From Ligula intestinalis (Eukaryota; Platyhelminthes; Cestoda; Diphyllobothriidea; Diphyllobothriidae): a stretch of 64,000 bases of DNA. Position numbers and translations under genes: made by a program. The notes beneath the pieces were generated by a model. The model ran no database searches and had not been told where the DNA came from. It saw nothing but the letters and a program-made list of their open reading frames with translations. This document shows, piece after piece, positions 10,886 to 20,440 of the stretch. The stretch spans positions 62,070,974 through 62,134,973 of the forward strand of contig JAYGXS010000004.1 in assembly GCA_036362985.1 (NCBI GenBank), in the 5' to 3' direction. Each line of letters begins with the position of its first letter. Position 1 is the first letter of the stretch.

Positions 10886-11338
10886 AATAATAATATGTTT
10901 ATTATGCCAGTTTACAGGCAATTGTAAAGAGTTGGTAATGCACCCCTTGGGCGCCTTCCAACACTTCGAAGACCGGAAAAAACATAAAACAAACTCCCTA
11001 TGTTGCATCCAGTATTGGTTTTGTTGCAGGTTTTGTGTTTTGTCAAGACTGGGCGAGATAGGGAGTTTGTTTCAAGTGAAAAAAGATCTGCCTTCAAAGG
11101 TATGATACAAACGGAATAAATGTACAGTTGTAAGCTGAGTTGACTCATCAGCAGGAGAAATGCTGCATATCGTTTCAGGACATTAGTTCGAGACGGAGAG
11201 AATTGGCACAAGAACACAGTGTTCTCAGTCTTCCTTCAGTGTTTCTCGGCAAAACGTGCGCGCTATCAGCTGAAGGGTTAGCAGACTGCGGGCTGCTGCT
11301 TCAGCAGCATTATTATCAGCATGAAGCCTGGTGGGGTT
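10886..11338 (-). mobile_element. LINE-A 3' end, 5'-truncated insertion
   Basis: It matches the 3' UTR of the full-length LINE-A (27128-27575) on the minus strand, including the terminal TTACAATTGCCTGTAAACTGG block and the ATT-rich tail. The 3' end is intact and the 5' end truncated at 11338, the normal outcome of LINE insertion. It contains the conserved 19-nt hairpin described separately. Confidence 0.8.
11134..11152 (-). other. Conserved hairpin in the LINE-A 3' UTR
   Basis: GCTGAGTTGACTCATCAGC is identical here and at 27371-27389 although flanking bases differ. The ends GCTGA/TCAGC pair, or alternatively TGAGT/ACTCA. It may be an RNA structure recognised by the LINE reverse transcriptase; that role is inference. 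Confidence 0.45.
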
Positions 11339-11585
11339 TAAAAAGGGATACATCGAGCGGGCTGAGCGTAACAAAACGTTTCCGGAACTAAGACGTTGCT
11401 GTTTACCACATCATCTTGTTGTAAACCCCCGAAAACCAGACAAAATCCGCTTTGTATTTGACTGTGCTTCAAAGTGCCAGAACGTGTCTCTGAACGATCA
11501 CCTCTTCCAAGGGCCGAATCTAAACGCAGAATTAGTAAGCGTGTTGTTGGGTTTCCGACTAGAACGAATTGCAGTGGCAGGTTTT
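11339..11585 (+). pseudogene. BEL/Pao reverse transcriptase, N-terminal fragment
   Basis: The + strand frame reads CCLPHHLVVNPRKPDKIRFV, then FDCASKCQNVSLNDHLFQGP and LNAELVSVLLGFR. This is the start of the BEL/Pao reverse transcriptase, the classic 'LPHHPV..P.K...R.VFD.' region. The match stops at 11585, where a LINE-A 3' end begins in the same reading direction. It lies opposite to the BEL/Pao integrase piece at 9886-10885, so the two are either different copies or one inverted element. Confidence 0.75.
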
Positions 11586-11775
11586 TTTCACTTGAAACAA
11601 ACTCCCTATCTCGCCCAGTCTTGAAAAAACACAAAACCTGCAACAAAACCAATACTGGCTGCAACATAGGGAGATGGTTTTATGTTTTTTCCGGTCTTCA
11701 AGGTGTTGGAAGGCGCCCAAGAGGTGCATTACCAACTCTTTACAATTGCCTGTAAACTGCCATAATAAAAAATAT
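11586..11775 (+). mobile_element. LINE-A 3' end, short + strand copy
   Basis: It begins TTCACTTGAAACAAACTCCC and runs to GCCTGTAAACTGCCATAATA, then an A/T-rich tail. This is the same 3' UTR as at 10886-11338 but on the opposite strand, so the two form an inverted pair around the BEL/Pao fragment. Confidence 0.8.
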
Positions 11776-11796
11776 TATAAATATAAAATATTATAA

Positions 11797-11880
11797 GACA
11801 GTAAACAATCGTTTTTGGACGGGAGTCTCGTAGGAGAAAAGGTGTATAAAATTGCAAACTTGTTCAGCTGGAAATAACAG
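11797..11880 (+). repeat. About 85-bp direct repeat, right copy
   Basis: Partner of 8626-8712, with a few substitutions. LINE-A ORF2 similarity restarts immediately after it at about 11881, so this repeat marks the right edge of the material inserted in LINE-A copy 1. Confidence 0.75.
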
Positions 11881-14205
11881 GGATTATGTAGCGTAGATTC
11901 ACACAACAGTAGGACACTTCCGTTCTTATCTTGATCCAATTGACGTTTGAGCAGACTAAGAAGTTCTTCGAAGAACAGTAAATAGCCAATGCGTTCAAGT
12001 TTACTGAAAAACCTTCGCTAAATTTTGCGAAACTCTTTTCGCGCACGGTCCGAGCGTATATAAAAGGGCAGCATCCCATACTTAAAGACGCCTTAGGAAT
12101 CCACATAGTTGACGCTTAGTTGACCACTGATAGCTTCGAGGCGTTCCCACGCAGAAAATTCAGTGAAAACTCGGTCCCTGCACTTCCGACTATCCAGGAT
12201 TGAACGGGAGCCGTCCTCGAAACCAAAAGCTTAACCCTTTGGGATGTAACTGAAGCCCTTCATCGTTTTAGTCAATCTCATAATCCATAACCAGATGACA
12301 TTCCGGTCAGCCTTCTTAAAGCAAAAGCGAATGATATTTGTCCGTCTATTATGTGTATGATATTAAATCCTGCCCTTGAAAGCGAAACCTTTCATATTTT
12401 ACGAAAGGAATCGCACATATCGCCTCTTCACAAGCACGGCTGATCGACGTCTTTTGACAACTTTTGCCAGTAAATACGCTTCCCACAGCCTCGAAGATCT
12501 TGGAGACCTTGATCAAAGAAAAATGATAGACCATTTCACAGAAAACAAACTACTTAATGCAGCTCAGCATATGTTCCCAGAAAAAAAGCCGTGACACCTG
12601 GCAGCTCTCTTTCTTTGATTATGCGCTACAATCTAGAGACAGCGGTTTTGCCCTTTATACAGTCTATTTTGATTCCACTTAGGCCTTTGATCGCGTTGAT
12701 CATAATCTCCTTCTGAAACTTGCCGCTTTCGGCATAGGTAACAAGCTTCCAAATGTAATATACTCCTATTTGGATGCTCGTACACAACAAGTTACAATTT
12801 CCAATGTCATCTCCAACCCCACACATATGAAGAGTGCAGTTATTCAGGGTAGGGTTTAAATAGGACAACTCGTATTTTCCCTTTTTTCAACGATGTTCCT
12901 GATTGCTTTCAGTATGGTTGACCCCTTATATACGCTTACGATTTATAAGTCGCCGGCATATCGAAACATCGTGCTCGAGCTCATAAAAAGGATCTTCAGG
13001 CCTTTGTCCAGAGTGCTGTACATGGCGTCTCTCCCTTTTTTTGCAAAAAATATTCCGTTATGGTTGTTGGCGACGAGCATCAACCTGAATTAAGCATACA
13101 CCATCACAAAATAAATGTGCCAAGACTTATTGAGGATCTGGGCACATCCTATTCTAATAGTCTCAATCTGTCAGAACACTGTGCCCTGACTGTCTCGAGA
13201 GCACGCCGAACTACCGAATTTATTCTCAGAAATTTTAAGACCAGCAAGGTTAGAACTAGCCGTTCTAATATGTAAGTGAGACCTTGTCTTGAATACTTCT
13301 CGCCCGTATTTAGCCTTCTGTGCGCTAGTGAACGAAAGAAAATAGAATCGGTCCAGCACTTCTTCACTAAAAGAACTTTCTCTTCAGAACACCGTAACAT
13401 ATCACACCAACAAAGTCATGAACTTATTAACCTCGATCCCTTGTGGCTTCCCAAATTACAGAAGGGAATATTTTTACTATTTGCATTTTTAAACGGCCGT
13501 AATTTTTACTCCCTCCGTACCAAAAGACACCTCGACCACTATCGGCGCGCCAGTCGTCGAGATGTCTTTTTATTTCTTCCTATGGCACATGCAGTTAGAT
13601 AACACGCATATTTTTCAGTAAACGCCATAACAACCTGGGATAAGCTACCCAGGAGTATTAAAACTCAATAAAGCTATCTTTCACTCTGACGGCGTTCGTG
13701 GACTTTGAACCCTACCAGGTCACATGCTGAGGATAATGTTGTTGAATCTGTGGCCCGCAATCAGCTAATTCTTCAGCCGACAGCGAGCAACTGTTCGCCG
13801 AAAAACATTCCACTGGTACAGAATCTCGAAACCGTTAAACTCAAGGAAGGCTAAGAACGCTGTGTTCCTGGGTCAACCCTCCCCATCCCCAAATAAAGTA
13901 ACTCAACGAGCTGCACCTTTTTTGAGTGCTTAACTGTCAACTTGATCTAAAATTATGCATACCTTTCTTCAGTATTGTACATTTGAAGTCAATTATTTTC
14001 ACTTGAAACAAACTCTCTAGTTCGCCCACTTTTGACCAAGAATAAAACGAAAACAAAATCAATGCTGACTGCAAAAGAAGCAGTTTTTTAAAGTTTTTTT
14101 CGTCTTCGAGGTTTTGGAAGGCGCCCAAAAGGTGCTTGTTCAATTAACCCAATCTTGACCTTGCCTGTAAACTTGCAATAAATGAATAAGTAAATAATAA
14201 ATCTC
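11881..14205 (+). pseudogene. LINE-A copy 1, ORF2 remainder and 3' UTR
   Basis: It matches the full-length LINE-A from the endonuclease/RT linker onward. Visible are the linker (11910-12120), an RT segment near AQHMFPEKK (12560), the motif A region near FDRVDHN (12680-12710), and the thumb with SEHCALTVSRARRTTEFILR (13165-13240). The C-terminus is at 13276-13602. The 3' UTR ends with the GCCTGTAAACTTGC block and an AATAAATGAATAAG tail near 14205. Many stops and frameshifts. It is plausibly the same insertion as 3060-8115, now split. Confidence 0.75.
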
Positions 14206-14274
14206 GCAATTTTATTTATAAATCTTTCCAGCGATGATGCTGTTAAAACGCCTGCTGGAAAAGCATTCGGTGGT

Positions 14275-15030
14275 TTAAGCACTCATCCAGAGAAGAATTG
14301 TGCACATCCTCATTGCGTTGAATCTACTAACCTTTTGTTTTCCTCATCTTTTCCGGGCAGCTTTCTCCACGATCCCGAAAAAGGACCGTCGGGAATTAAG
14401 GATCCCTTCTTGAAACTACCTTCCTCTGACTCGTGTCCCCCGGAATCGGACCGCAGTCTTGACGGCTCTCGTTTCGCTGGTCATCAACCATCATCAGGGC
14501 CTTATATTTGGTCACATCTCAGACATCCCCAACGATGGTCTTGTAGATTTGACGGACTTTTGGATCTCATTCGGCGATGCCCATCACGATCATAAACTGG
14601 TGGGTTCCCTATGTTCCATTATGCCGCACCGGTTTGGAAACCCGAGTGTAGTGCCGGGAACCCGTATATACCAGTAATGTTTCGTTAACACCTATTGTTC
14701 TGCCCCATGCTCAGCTTCGACTGAGTTTGCTTCCAACCCCCCCCCCTCCCTACTAACAGAGGCAGCGGGTATCAGAGTACATAGTCAGAATATAGATAAC
14801 GATGTGGCTTATCTGTGTGTGTCCTTGAATTTCAACTTCCGCATGACACTGATATATTCATTTTTTCGAATCCAACAAATTTGCTTGTAAACAGTTATAC
14901 TCGTCTTCTAGCTATAGACTACGGATACTGTTTGTTAAACCAATTATTTCTAGTACTTCGTGTTATCGAAGTTTTGGTTTATTGATGAGGCCCATTGGGC
15001 CTGAAATATACAACTTATTATTATTACTGA
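14275..15030 (+). mobile_element. LINE-C 3' end, + strand
   Basis: It carries the C-terminal extension of LINE-C ORF2 (open at 14335-14595, SSSFPGSFLHDPEKGPSG to RRCPSRS) followed by the 3' UTR. It ends with GAGGCCCATTGGGCCTGAAA and an ATT-repeat tail at about 15028. It matches 20441-21150 and 43091-43515, both on the minus strand. 5' truncated. Confidence 0.8.
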
Positions 15031-15124
15031 GCGCGCAATTTTAATGGGTGACCGCGGGGGGAGGTCTCGATAACAAAATCGAAAAATCCTCAGAAGGCAA
15101 GAAAAAATCCCATTCCTTCAAAAT

Positions 15125-16384
15125 TTATTTAGTTATTTATTTATTGTCAATTTACATGAAAGGCCAAATGTATATGCGGTGGTAAATTGAGTGGACAGTG
15201 AAAAAACCATGATCCTTATTTCTAGGCCAGGATGGTGAAGGGTCGTCACCGGTGCACAGGACGGTCAGTCTTCCTTCGGTGGTAGGAATCCGATATTCTG
15301 TATCAGATAAAAGTGTTTCGGCGAACATTTGCTTGCCCCCGGCTGAAGAATTAGGCAGTTGTGGGCTGTAAAGTCAGCCCCATTGCCCTTAGCATGAAGT
15401 ATGGTTCAGGGTTCGGATACGGCGAACGCAATCAAAATTGAAGCGTGATTCCACCGACTCAGAATCTATTTTTTTGAAAGATGCCTAGAATGTAGCAGAT
15501 AGTGATAGCTCTCTTAGGTAAAGTATCGCTTTGCGGTATTTTGATACATCTAAGAAGCTTATTCCAGATTGTTATGGCATTCACTGAAAAAAACTGAGGA
15601 TGTATGGCTTAGTTTGCCAGAGGAAGAAGTCAAAGAACATGTCGGTGACTACTGCGCTGAGATTGGTCAATGTGTCTAAGGCCATCAAAGGTAAGACTGT
15701 GAAAAAGTTTAAGCAGTTAGAACAGTACCTTTTGTAATCCACGGAGCCACGGCGAATCATGATAAGTAAGCCGAAAAAGTTGTTGGTAGGACAGGTTACA
15801 GTGTCCCGATGAGAAAACTATCTTAGTAAAGAAATGCTGGACCGATTTTATTTTCCTTCGCTCAATAGTGCGCAAAAGTCTTCATACAAATGAGCAGTTT
15901 TCCAGACCAGGTTTAAGGTACACTTTATAAAGGCTTGTTTTAAAACTTAAAATTTCTGAGAATAAGGTCTGAAGATCCCTTTTAATTGCTCAAGCATGAT
16001 ATTGCGATCTACCGGTTTATATCGATAGACAACTTTTGAATCTTCAGCGAACATAAAGGCCCTATCATACTAAAAATTATCGGTCACATCTTTGCCATAA
16101 AGACAAATAAGAGTGGTTCAAGCTCGCTACCCTGCATGGGGCTAGAGATAACATTGGCAATTTTAACTCTTTGTATGGGAGCCTCCAACTAGGAAGATGT
16201 TAAATTCAGAAGCTTGCAAGCTGTGCCAAAAGACGCAAGTTTCGGAAAGCGGAGGAGATCATAGTCAGTGCAAACCCGTTTTCGCTGGGTTGTGACACAT
16301 TATGAAAGAAATAGAGCATACAGTATTCACAAGATCATTTTTAAGTTACCCATGTTGAGTCTCCAATAGGTATGTTGTTCACTG
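15125..16384 (-). pseudogene. LINE-A fragment, RT C-terminus and 3' UTR
   Basis: A minus-strand copy matching 27350-28850 of the full-length LINE-A at lower identity. It covers the region after RT motif A, the thumb and the C-terminus (aligned blocks near 15440-15800), then a diverged 3' UTR ending near 15125. No long open frame survives. Its 5' edge at 16384 abuts a + strand LINE-B. Confidence 0.65.
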
Positions 16385-18165
16385 TTAGGCCCGTCAGCCT
16401 AACTTGAATTTGCTGTAAAGTGATGAAAACGACAATTGAGAAGACGACAATGAAGTTCTTGGAGGAGAAAAACTTACTTTCAGGGCTCCAACACGGCTTC
16501 AGAAAGAAACATTCTTGTCTTTCCAGCCTACTACTCTCCACCGAGCAGTGGACTCGCGCACTGGATGAGGATGGTAAGGTTGACGTCATCTATACGGACT
16601 TCAAGAAGGCAATCGACAGCGTCCCACATAAATGTCTAATGTATAAATTGTCGGAAATTGGAATAAGAGGAAACCTGCTGGCATGGATCACTGATTTTCT
16701 CACAGGGTGATCGAAAACTGTGGGCATCGGTGACTCGAAGTCAACCCCTACATCTGTTCTGAGTGGCGTCCCCCAAGGCTCTGTCTTAGGGCCACTGCTC
16801 TTCCTTATCTATATCAACGACTGTGTCAACGACCTGGGTTGCAGCACCATCATGTTTGCCGACGATGTCAAACTCTGGAGAATCATCAGGTCTGACGCCG
16901 ATAGGAAAGCACTTCAAGAGAGTCTCAATCGACTTAGCTGCTGGTCTGCTCATTGGCTCTTAAGCTTCAACGTTAGTAAGTGTGTGGTCTTAAGACTCCG
17001 TACTAGGACTAATGAGGAAGACGATTCCTTCCAATACCTCCTCGATGGTCACCCGCTTTAAAATATGGACGAACAAAAGGACCTCAGTGTTCTTATAAAT
17101 TCCTCGCTATAACCATGTTCTCAGTCTGTAAAGGCAGCCAACCACGCGACACAGGTGCTGGTTGCGATAAGGTGGGGATTCGTCATCATCGAAAAGGAGC
17201 TCTTCAGGAAAATATGAGGAGCGTTTGTTCGGTCACACTTGGAGTATGCCGTTTAGGCCTGACGTTCATGGTTCAAGAAGGATTACCTGCACGTGGAACG
17301 AGTGCAGGCAAGGGCGACGAAGATGGTAAAGAATTTTGGCCAGCTGCCTTATGAAGGCAGACTGACCAAACTTGATCTATTTCCTCTCAATTATAGGCAA
17401 CTCTGCGGTGACCTCATACAAACCTACCATATTGTTAGAGGCCGTGAGTGCGCCCTAGAATTTGACGATTTCTTCGAATTGGCTCGGACTGATCATCTGC
17501 GGGGTCATCCGTTTAAACTACAACGGAAACCGGCCCATGTTGCCGTTTGACGGAACGCCTTTTCTCAGAGGGTCAGTGAAGCGTCGAACGGACTCTGACA
17601 AGGTGGTCCTCTCCGATAATGTTAACATTTTTAAGCACAAACTTGATTCTCATTTGCTGAGAAACTGTCAGTCAGTCAGTATATTTGAGGGAAAATAGGC
17701 TTGTGCCTTTAAACTCCCTATTTATCACATCAAAATATCAAGAATTATAAACAATTTCAAAAGTTTTCAGTCAGGAAAATATAGACCATCAAATGGTGCA
17801 GTGGTTTTTCAAGGTTAATTTGTCCCATAGTTCACGTTGTGTTGTAGCATGTGTACATCAAGTCGGTGTTTAAATGTCTCCACAGATTAGGACATAACGA
17901 TCGCCTCGGGAAGGTTAGTACACAAGTCTACGACCCAATTAGAGAAAAATTTCTTCCTTACATCCAATCGTCCTTGGGGCACATATATGTGACAGATATA
18001 ATGAACCTAGTGTCGATCGCAGCACTTGGCAACTGGCTCACACTTATCACTGATGTTTAGCCTACATTTGCATGATGTACTATTGTTACGGGGACCTATT
18101 TTGCGATTTTTGTTTATGAATAGGGAGCTTAAGATCGAAAGCCCTCTTCCGTTAATAAAGTCTCT
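16385..18165 (+). pseudogene. LINE-B copy, RT through 3' UTR (+ strand)
   Basis: CR1-like reverse transcriptase. The fingers region has LQHGFRKKHSCLSSLLL (16480-16545). Motif A is IYTDFKKAIDSVPHK (Phe to Ile in KAFDSV), motif [21 protein letters not shown] (16762-16820) and motif C MFADDVKLW (16852-16878). A TGA near 16708 and frameshifts near 17060-17300 break the frame. The thumb continues through RATKMVKNFGQLPYEGRL to HLRGHPFKL. The 3' UTR at 18000-18165 matches the LINE-B 3' end at 25935-26110. A minus-strand fragment of a related LINE lies inside at 17685-17990. Confidence 0.85.
17685..17990 (-). mobile_element. LINE-B-like C-terminal fragment inserted in LINE-B
   Basis: On the minus strand it reads RLDVRKKFFSNWVV, then NLPEAIVMS and VETFKHRLDVHMLQ, the usual C-terminal end of CR1-like ORF2, followed by a 3' UTR ending near 17690. 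A similar piece occurs at 25155-25740. It interrupts the + strand LINE-B between the CTGAGAAACTGT and GACAGATATAATGAAC blocks that are contiguous at 26100-26115 on the other strand. Confidence 0.65.
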
Positions 18166-18845
18166 TAAAGTGACTGACCACCTCGTCAGGGAATCCTTTC
18201 CGCGCTCTAATGACCCTCTGCAAGAAGGCGTTCTGTCAAACGTCCATATGGGCCAGCTTCCTCTGCAATTTAAGGGGATGACCCTGCAGATGGTCCGCCC
18301 GAAAAAATTCGAAGATGTCATCAAGGTATAGGCCTCTGACAATTCGGTAGGTTTAAATGAGATCCCGCACAGTTGCACGCCAGTGAGAGGAAACAGATAT
18401 AGTTCCGTCAATCTGTCTTCGTAAGACAGATTACCAAGATTCGTGATCATCTTCGTAGGCCTCGCCTGCTCTAATTCCAGGTGCAGATAATCCTTCTTAA
18501 ACCACGGACGCTAGGCCTGGACGGTATACTCCAAGAGGAACCGAACAAACGCTCCGTAAGCTTTTCTGAAAAGTTCCTTGTCGATGTGGACAAATGTCCA
18601 TCTGATCGCAAACAGCACCTGTGTCGCGCGTTTAGCTGCCTTTCGACGCTGTGAATATTGTTTAAGTGAGGAACTTATTAGAGCACCGAGGTCCATTCGT
18701 TCGTCAACATATAAAAGGGTTGCCCATCGAGGAGGTATTTAAAGGAATTATTCCCCTCAATAATCCTCCAAATATGGAGCCCTAGAACCACACGCTTACT
18801 GACGTTGAAGTCTTTTGCTAACTAACAGACCAGCCGCTATTCTTT
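18166..18845 (-). pseudogene. LINE-B fragment, RT thumb (minus strand)
   Basis: The minus-strand frame includes MITNLGNLSYEDRLTELYLF and an ICRVIPLNCRG block (18200-18450), and MDLGALISSSLKQYSQRRKA upstream (18511-18696). These correspond to the LINE-B thumb and C-terminal region. It lacks its own 3' UTR and lies tail to tail with the + strand LINE-B ending at 18165. Confidence 0.75.
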
Positions 18846-18849
18846 AAAT

Positions 18850-19078
18850 AATGAATTGGGGAAGAGGCCGTAGGAAAATAACTATCAAACGCCCACACAA
18901 CCGCAAGCCAGCGGACGGCGTCTGAAGTGAGGTCTGTTCGGTAATCGTCAAATGAAGCCCTGTGTTCGTCGGTTTGTGACTGGCTCTTACAGAGGCCGGA
19001 AACAGTGAGCCTTCCGAAATCGCACTTCCATTTGAGCTAGTGATGGCAGGTTTTCATAAATGCACTTCATGTTGAGCT
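18850..19078. repeat. LTR-F-like repeat, partial
   Basis: It shares blocks with 52900-53290, such as CGCAAGCCAG, GGACGGCGTCTGAAGTGA and TGTGACTGGCTCTTACAGAG. The same family appears at 44930-45400 and 61310-61725. The edge that would carry TTTATTCTGTACA is missing here. Confidence 0.6.
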
Positions 19079-19530
19079 AGTCAATATAGGCTCTCCAAAG
19101 TTTGCCATCGTAAGCAAACAGGACAGCACCAATCCAAACTCGGATGGTTGAAAGTGAAATGATCGAATTTTGCATAACAGCTCTGGACTGAAAAGCCTTG
19201 AATCTATCAGCCGTCAATTTAGCGCCAGCTGTGAGTTTCATTAGGTTGCTCCAATTGTAGGATGCCAAGTTTTTCACTAAAAAGAGTTTCGAAGCATTTA
19301 ACGAAGGTTTTTCATAATATTTGATCGCATCAACTAGCTGTTTTTGTCGGTCAGTCTCTTAGTCTGCTCAAAGTATAGTCGGATCGAGGGAAGGATGGAA
19401 GTGTCATTTTTTTGCGGAAACCATGTAAGAGTCCAAGCAGCTGACTGCGTAGACTTCATCGTTGACATGAATTATTTTTTCGCGGGGAATGAAACGGGAA
19501 GTTAGCGGATCCAGAACTTTGTACAATGTA
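19079..19530 (-). pseudogene. LINE-A fragment, endonuclease-RT linker
   Basis: A minus-strand match to 29150-29610 of the full-length LINE-A. Shared blocks include GCATTTAACGAAGG, the region around AAAAGAGTTTCGAAGCATT, and GTGGATCCAGAACTTTGTAC-like sequence near the end. Identity is moderate and no frame stays open beyond about 66 codons. Confidence 0.65.
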
Positions 19531-20440
19531 TCATTCTATATATAAATGAAATGTCGACTGTTCTGAAAAATTCACACAATCTCATTTATGCAGACGACCT
19601 CAAATGCATATACTCATTACCTAAGGACACAGCCAGTATATGCGTGTACTGGCAGATGGTGTTCTCTCCATCCAAGTGTAGTTTCATGTGTTTCGGTCCC
19701 GCCGAACTTCCCCGTCCCCTAGTCTTTCAAAATACTCCACTTTTAGAACGATCCATCAAAAAAGACTAAGGTCTAAGCTACACTAATAAACTAGCATTGT
19801 CACCTCATGCGGATCGAATATCTGCGAAGGCTGCACAGATATGTGGTTATATATTACATAATTTTTCCCTGCTAGAAATAAAGTTAAAATTTATCGCATG
19901 TATGTTCTACCCATCCTAGAATATTGCTGTCTCCTCTTTGGTCTAATGAATGCTTCTGACCGCGGTAAGGTTGAAAATGTACAGAGGATGTTTACTTGTA
20001 AAATATTCGCTCTTCCTCGATCCAATATTTCTTTTACGGAGCGATGTCAGTTAGCGAACATGACATTTCTTTTGGTCAGAAGACTCGAAGGGGGCCTCTG
20101 CTTCCTTTTTCACGTTAACTCTACCACTTACCTCCCACGAATCGACGCTCTTAGTCCCGCAGATAGACCAAATGCCACTCGTAATTCCTCCAGGATTATT
20201 GCACCCCGATTTAGCTCCACATCGAACCATTCTTGCTTCTTTGCCTCCAAATATGCCTTGCTCTGAAATAATATTCCCCTCGAAATTAGGCTGTCGTCGA
20301 ACTTAGCAGTTTTTAAAGCCAAATTACGTAAACACTTAACTTCGGAATACATAAAGCTCTTGTTATCCGTCTCCTTCCCAAACACACAACTTTTGGACTT
20401 TGAAAAAGGTCCTCCTGGTATTTGAGGTGGTTATATTGAA
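19531..20440 (+). pseudogene. LINE-C fragment, RT motif C to 3' end (+ strand)
   Basis: It starts at the catalytic motif HNLIYADDLKCIYSL (19571-19615). It continues through MVFSPSKCSFMCFGPAELP and the thumb MYVLPILEYCCLLFGLMNAS (19898 on), with a frameshift and stops, to a 3' UTR with an ATT-rich tail near 20440. It is a subfamily of the LINE-C on the opposite strand at 20441-23217, and the two ends meet tail to tail. Confidence 0.8.
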
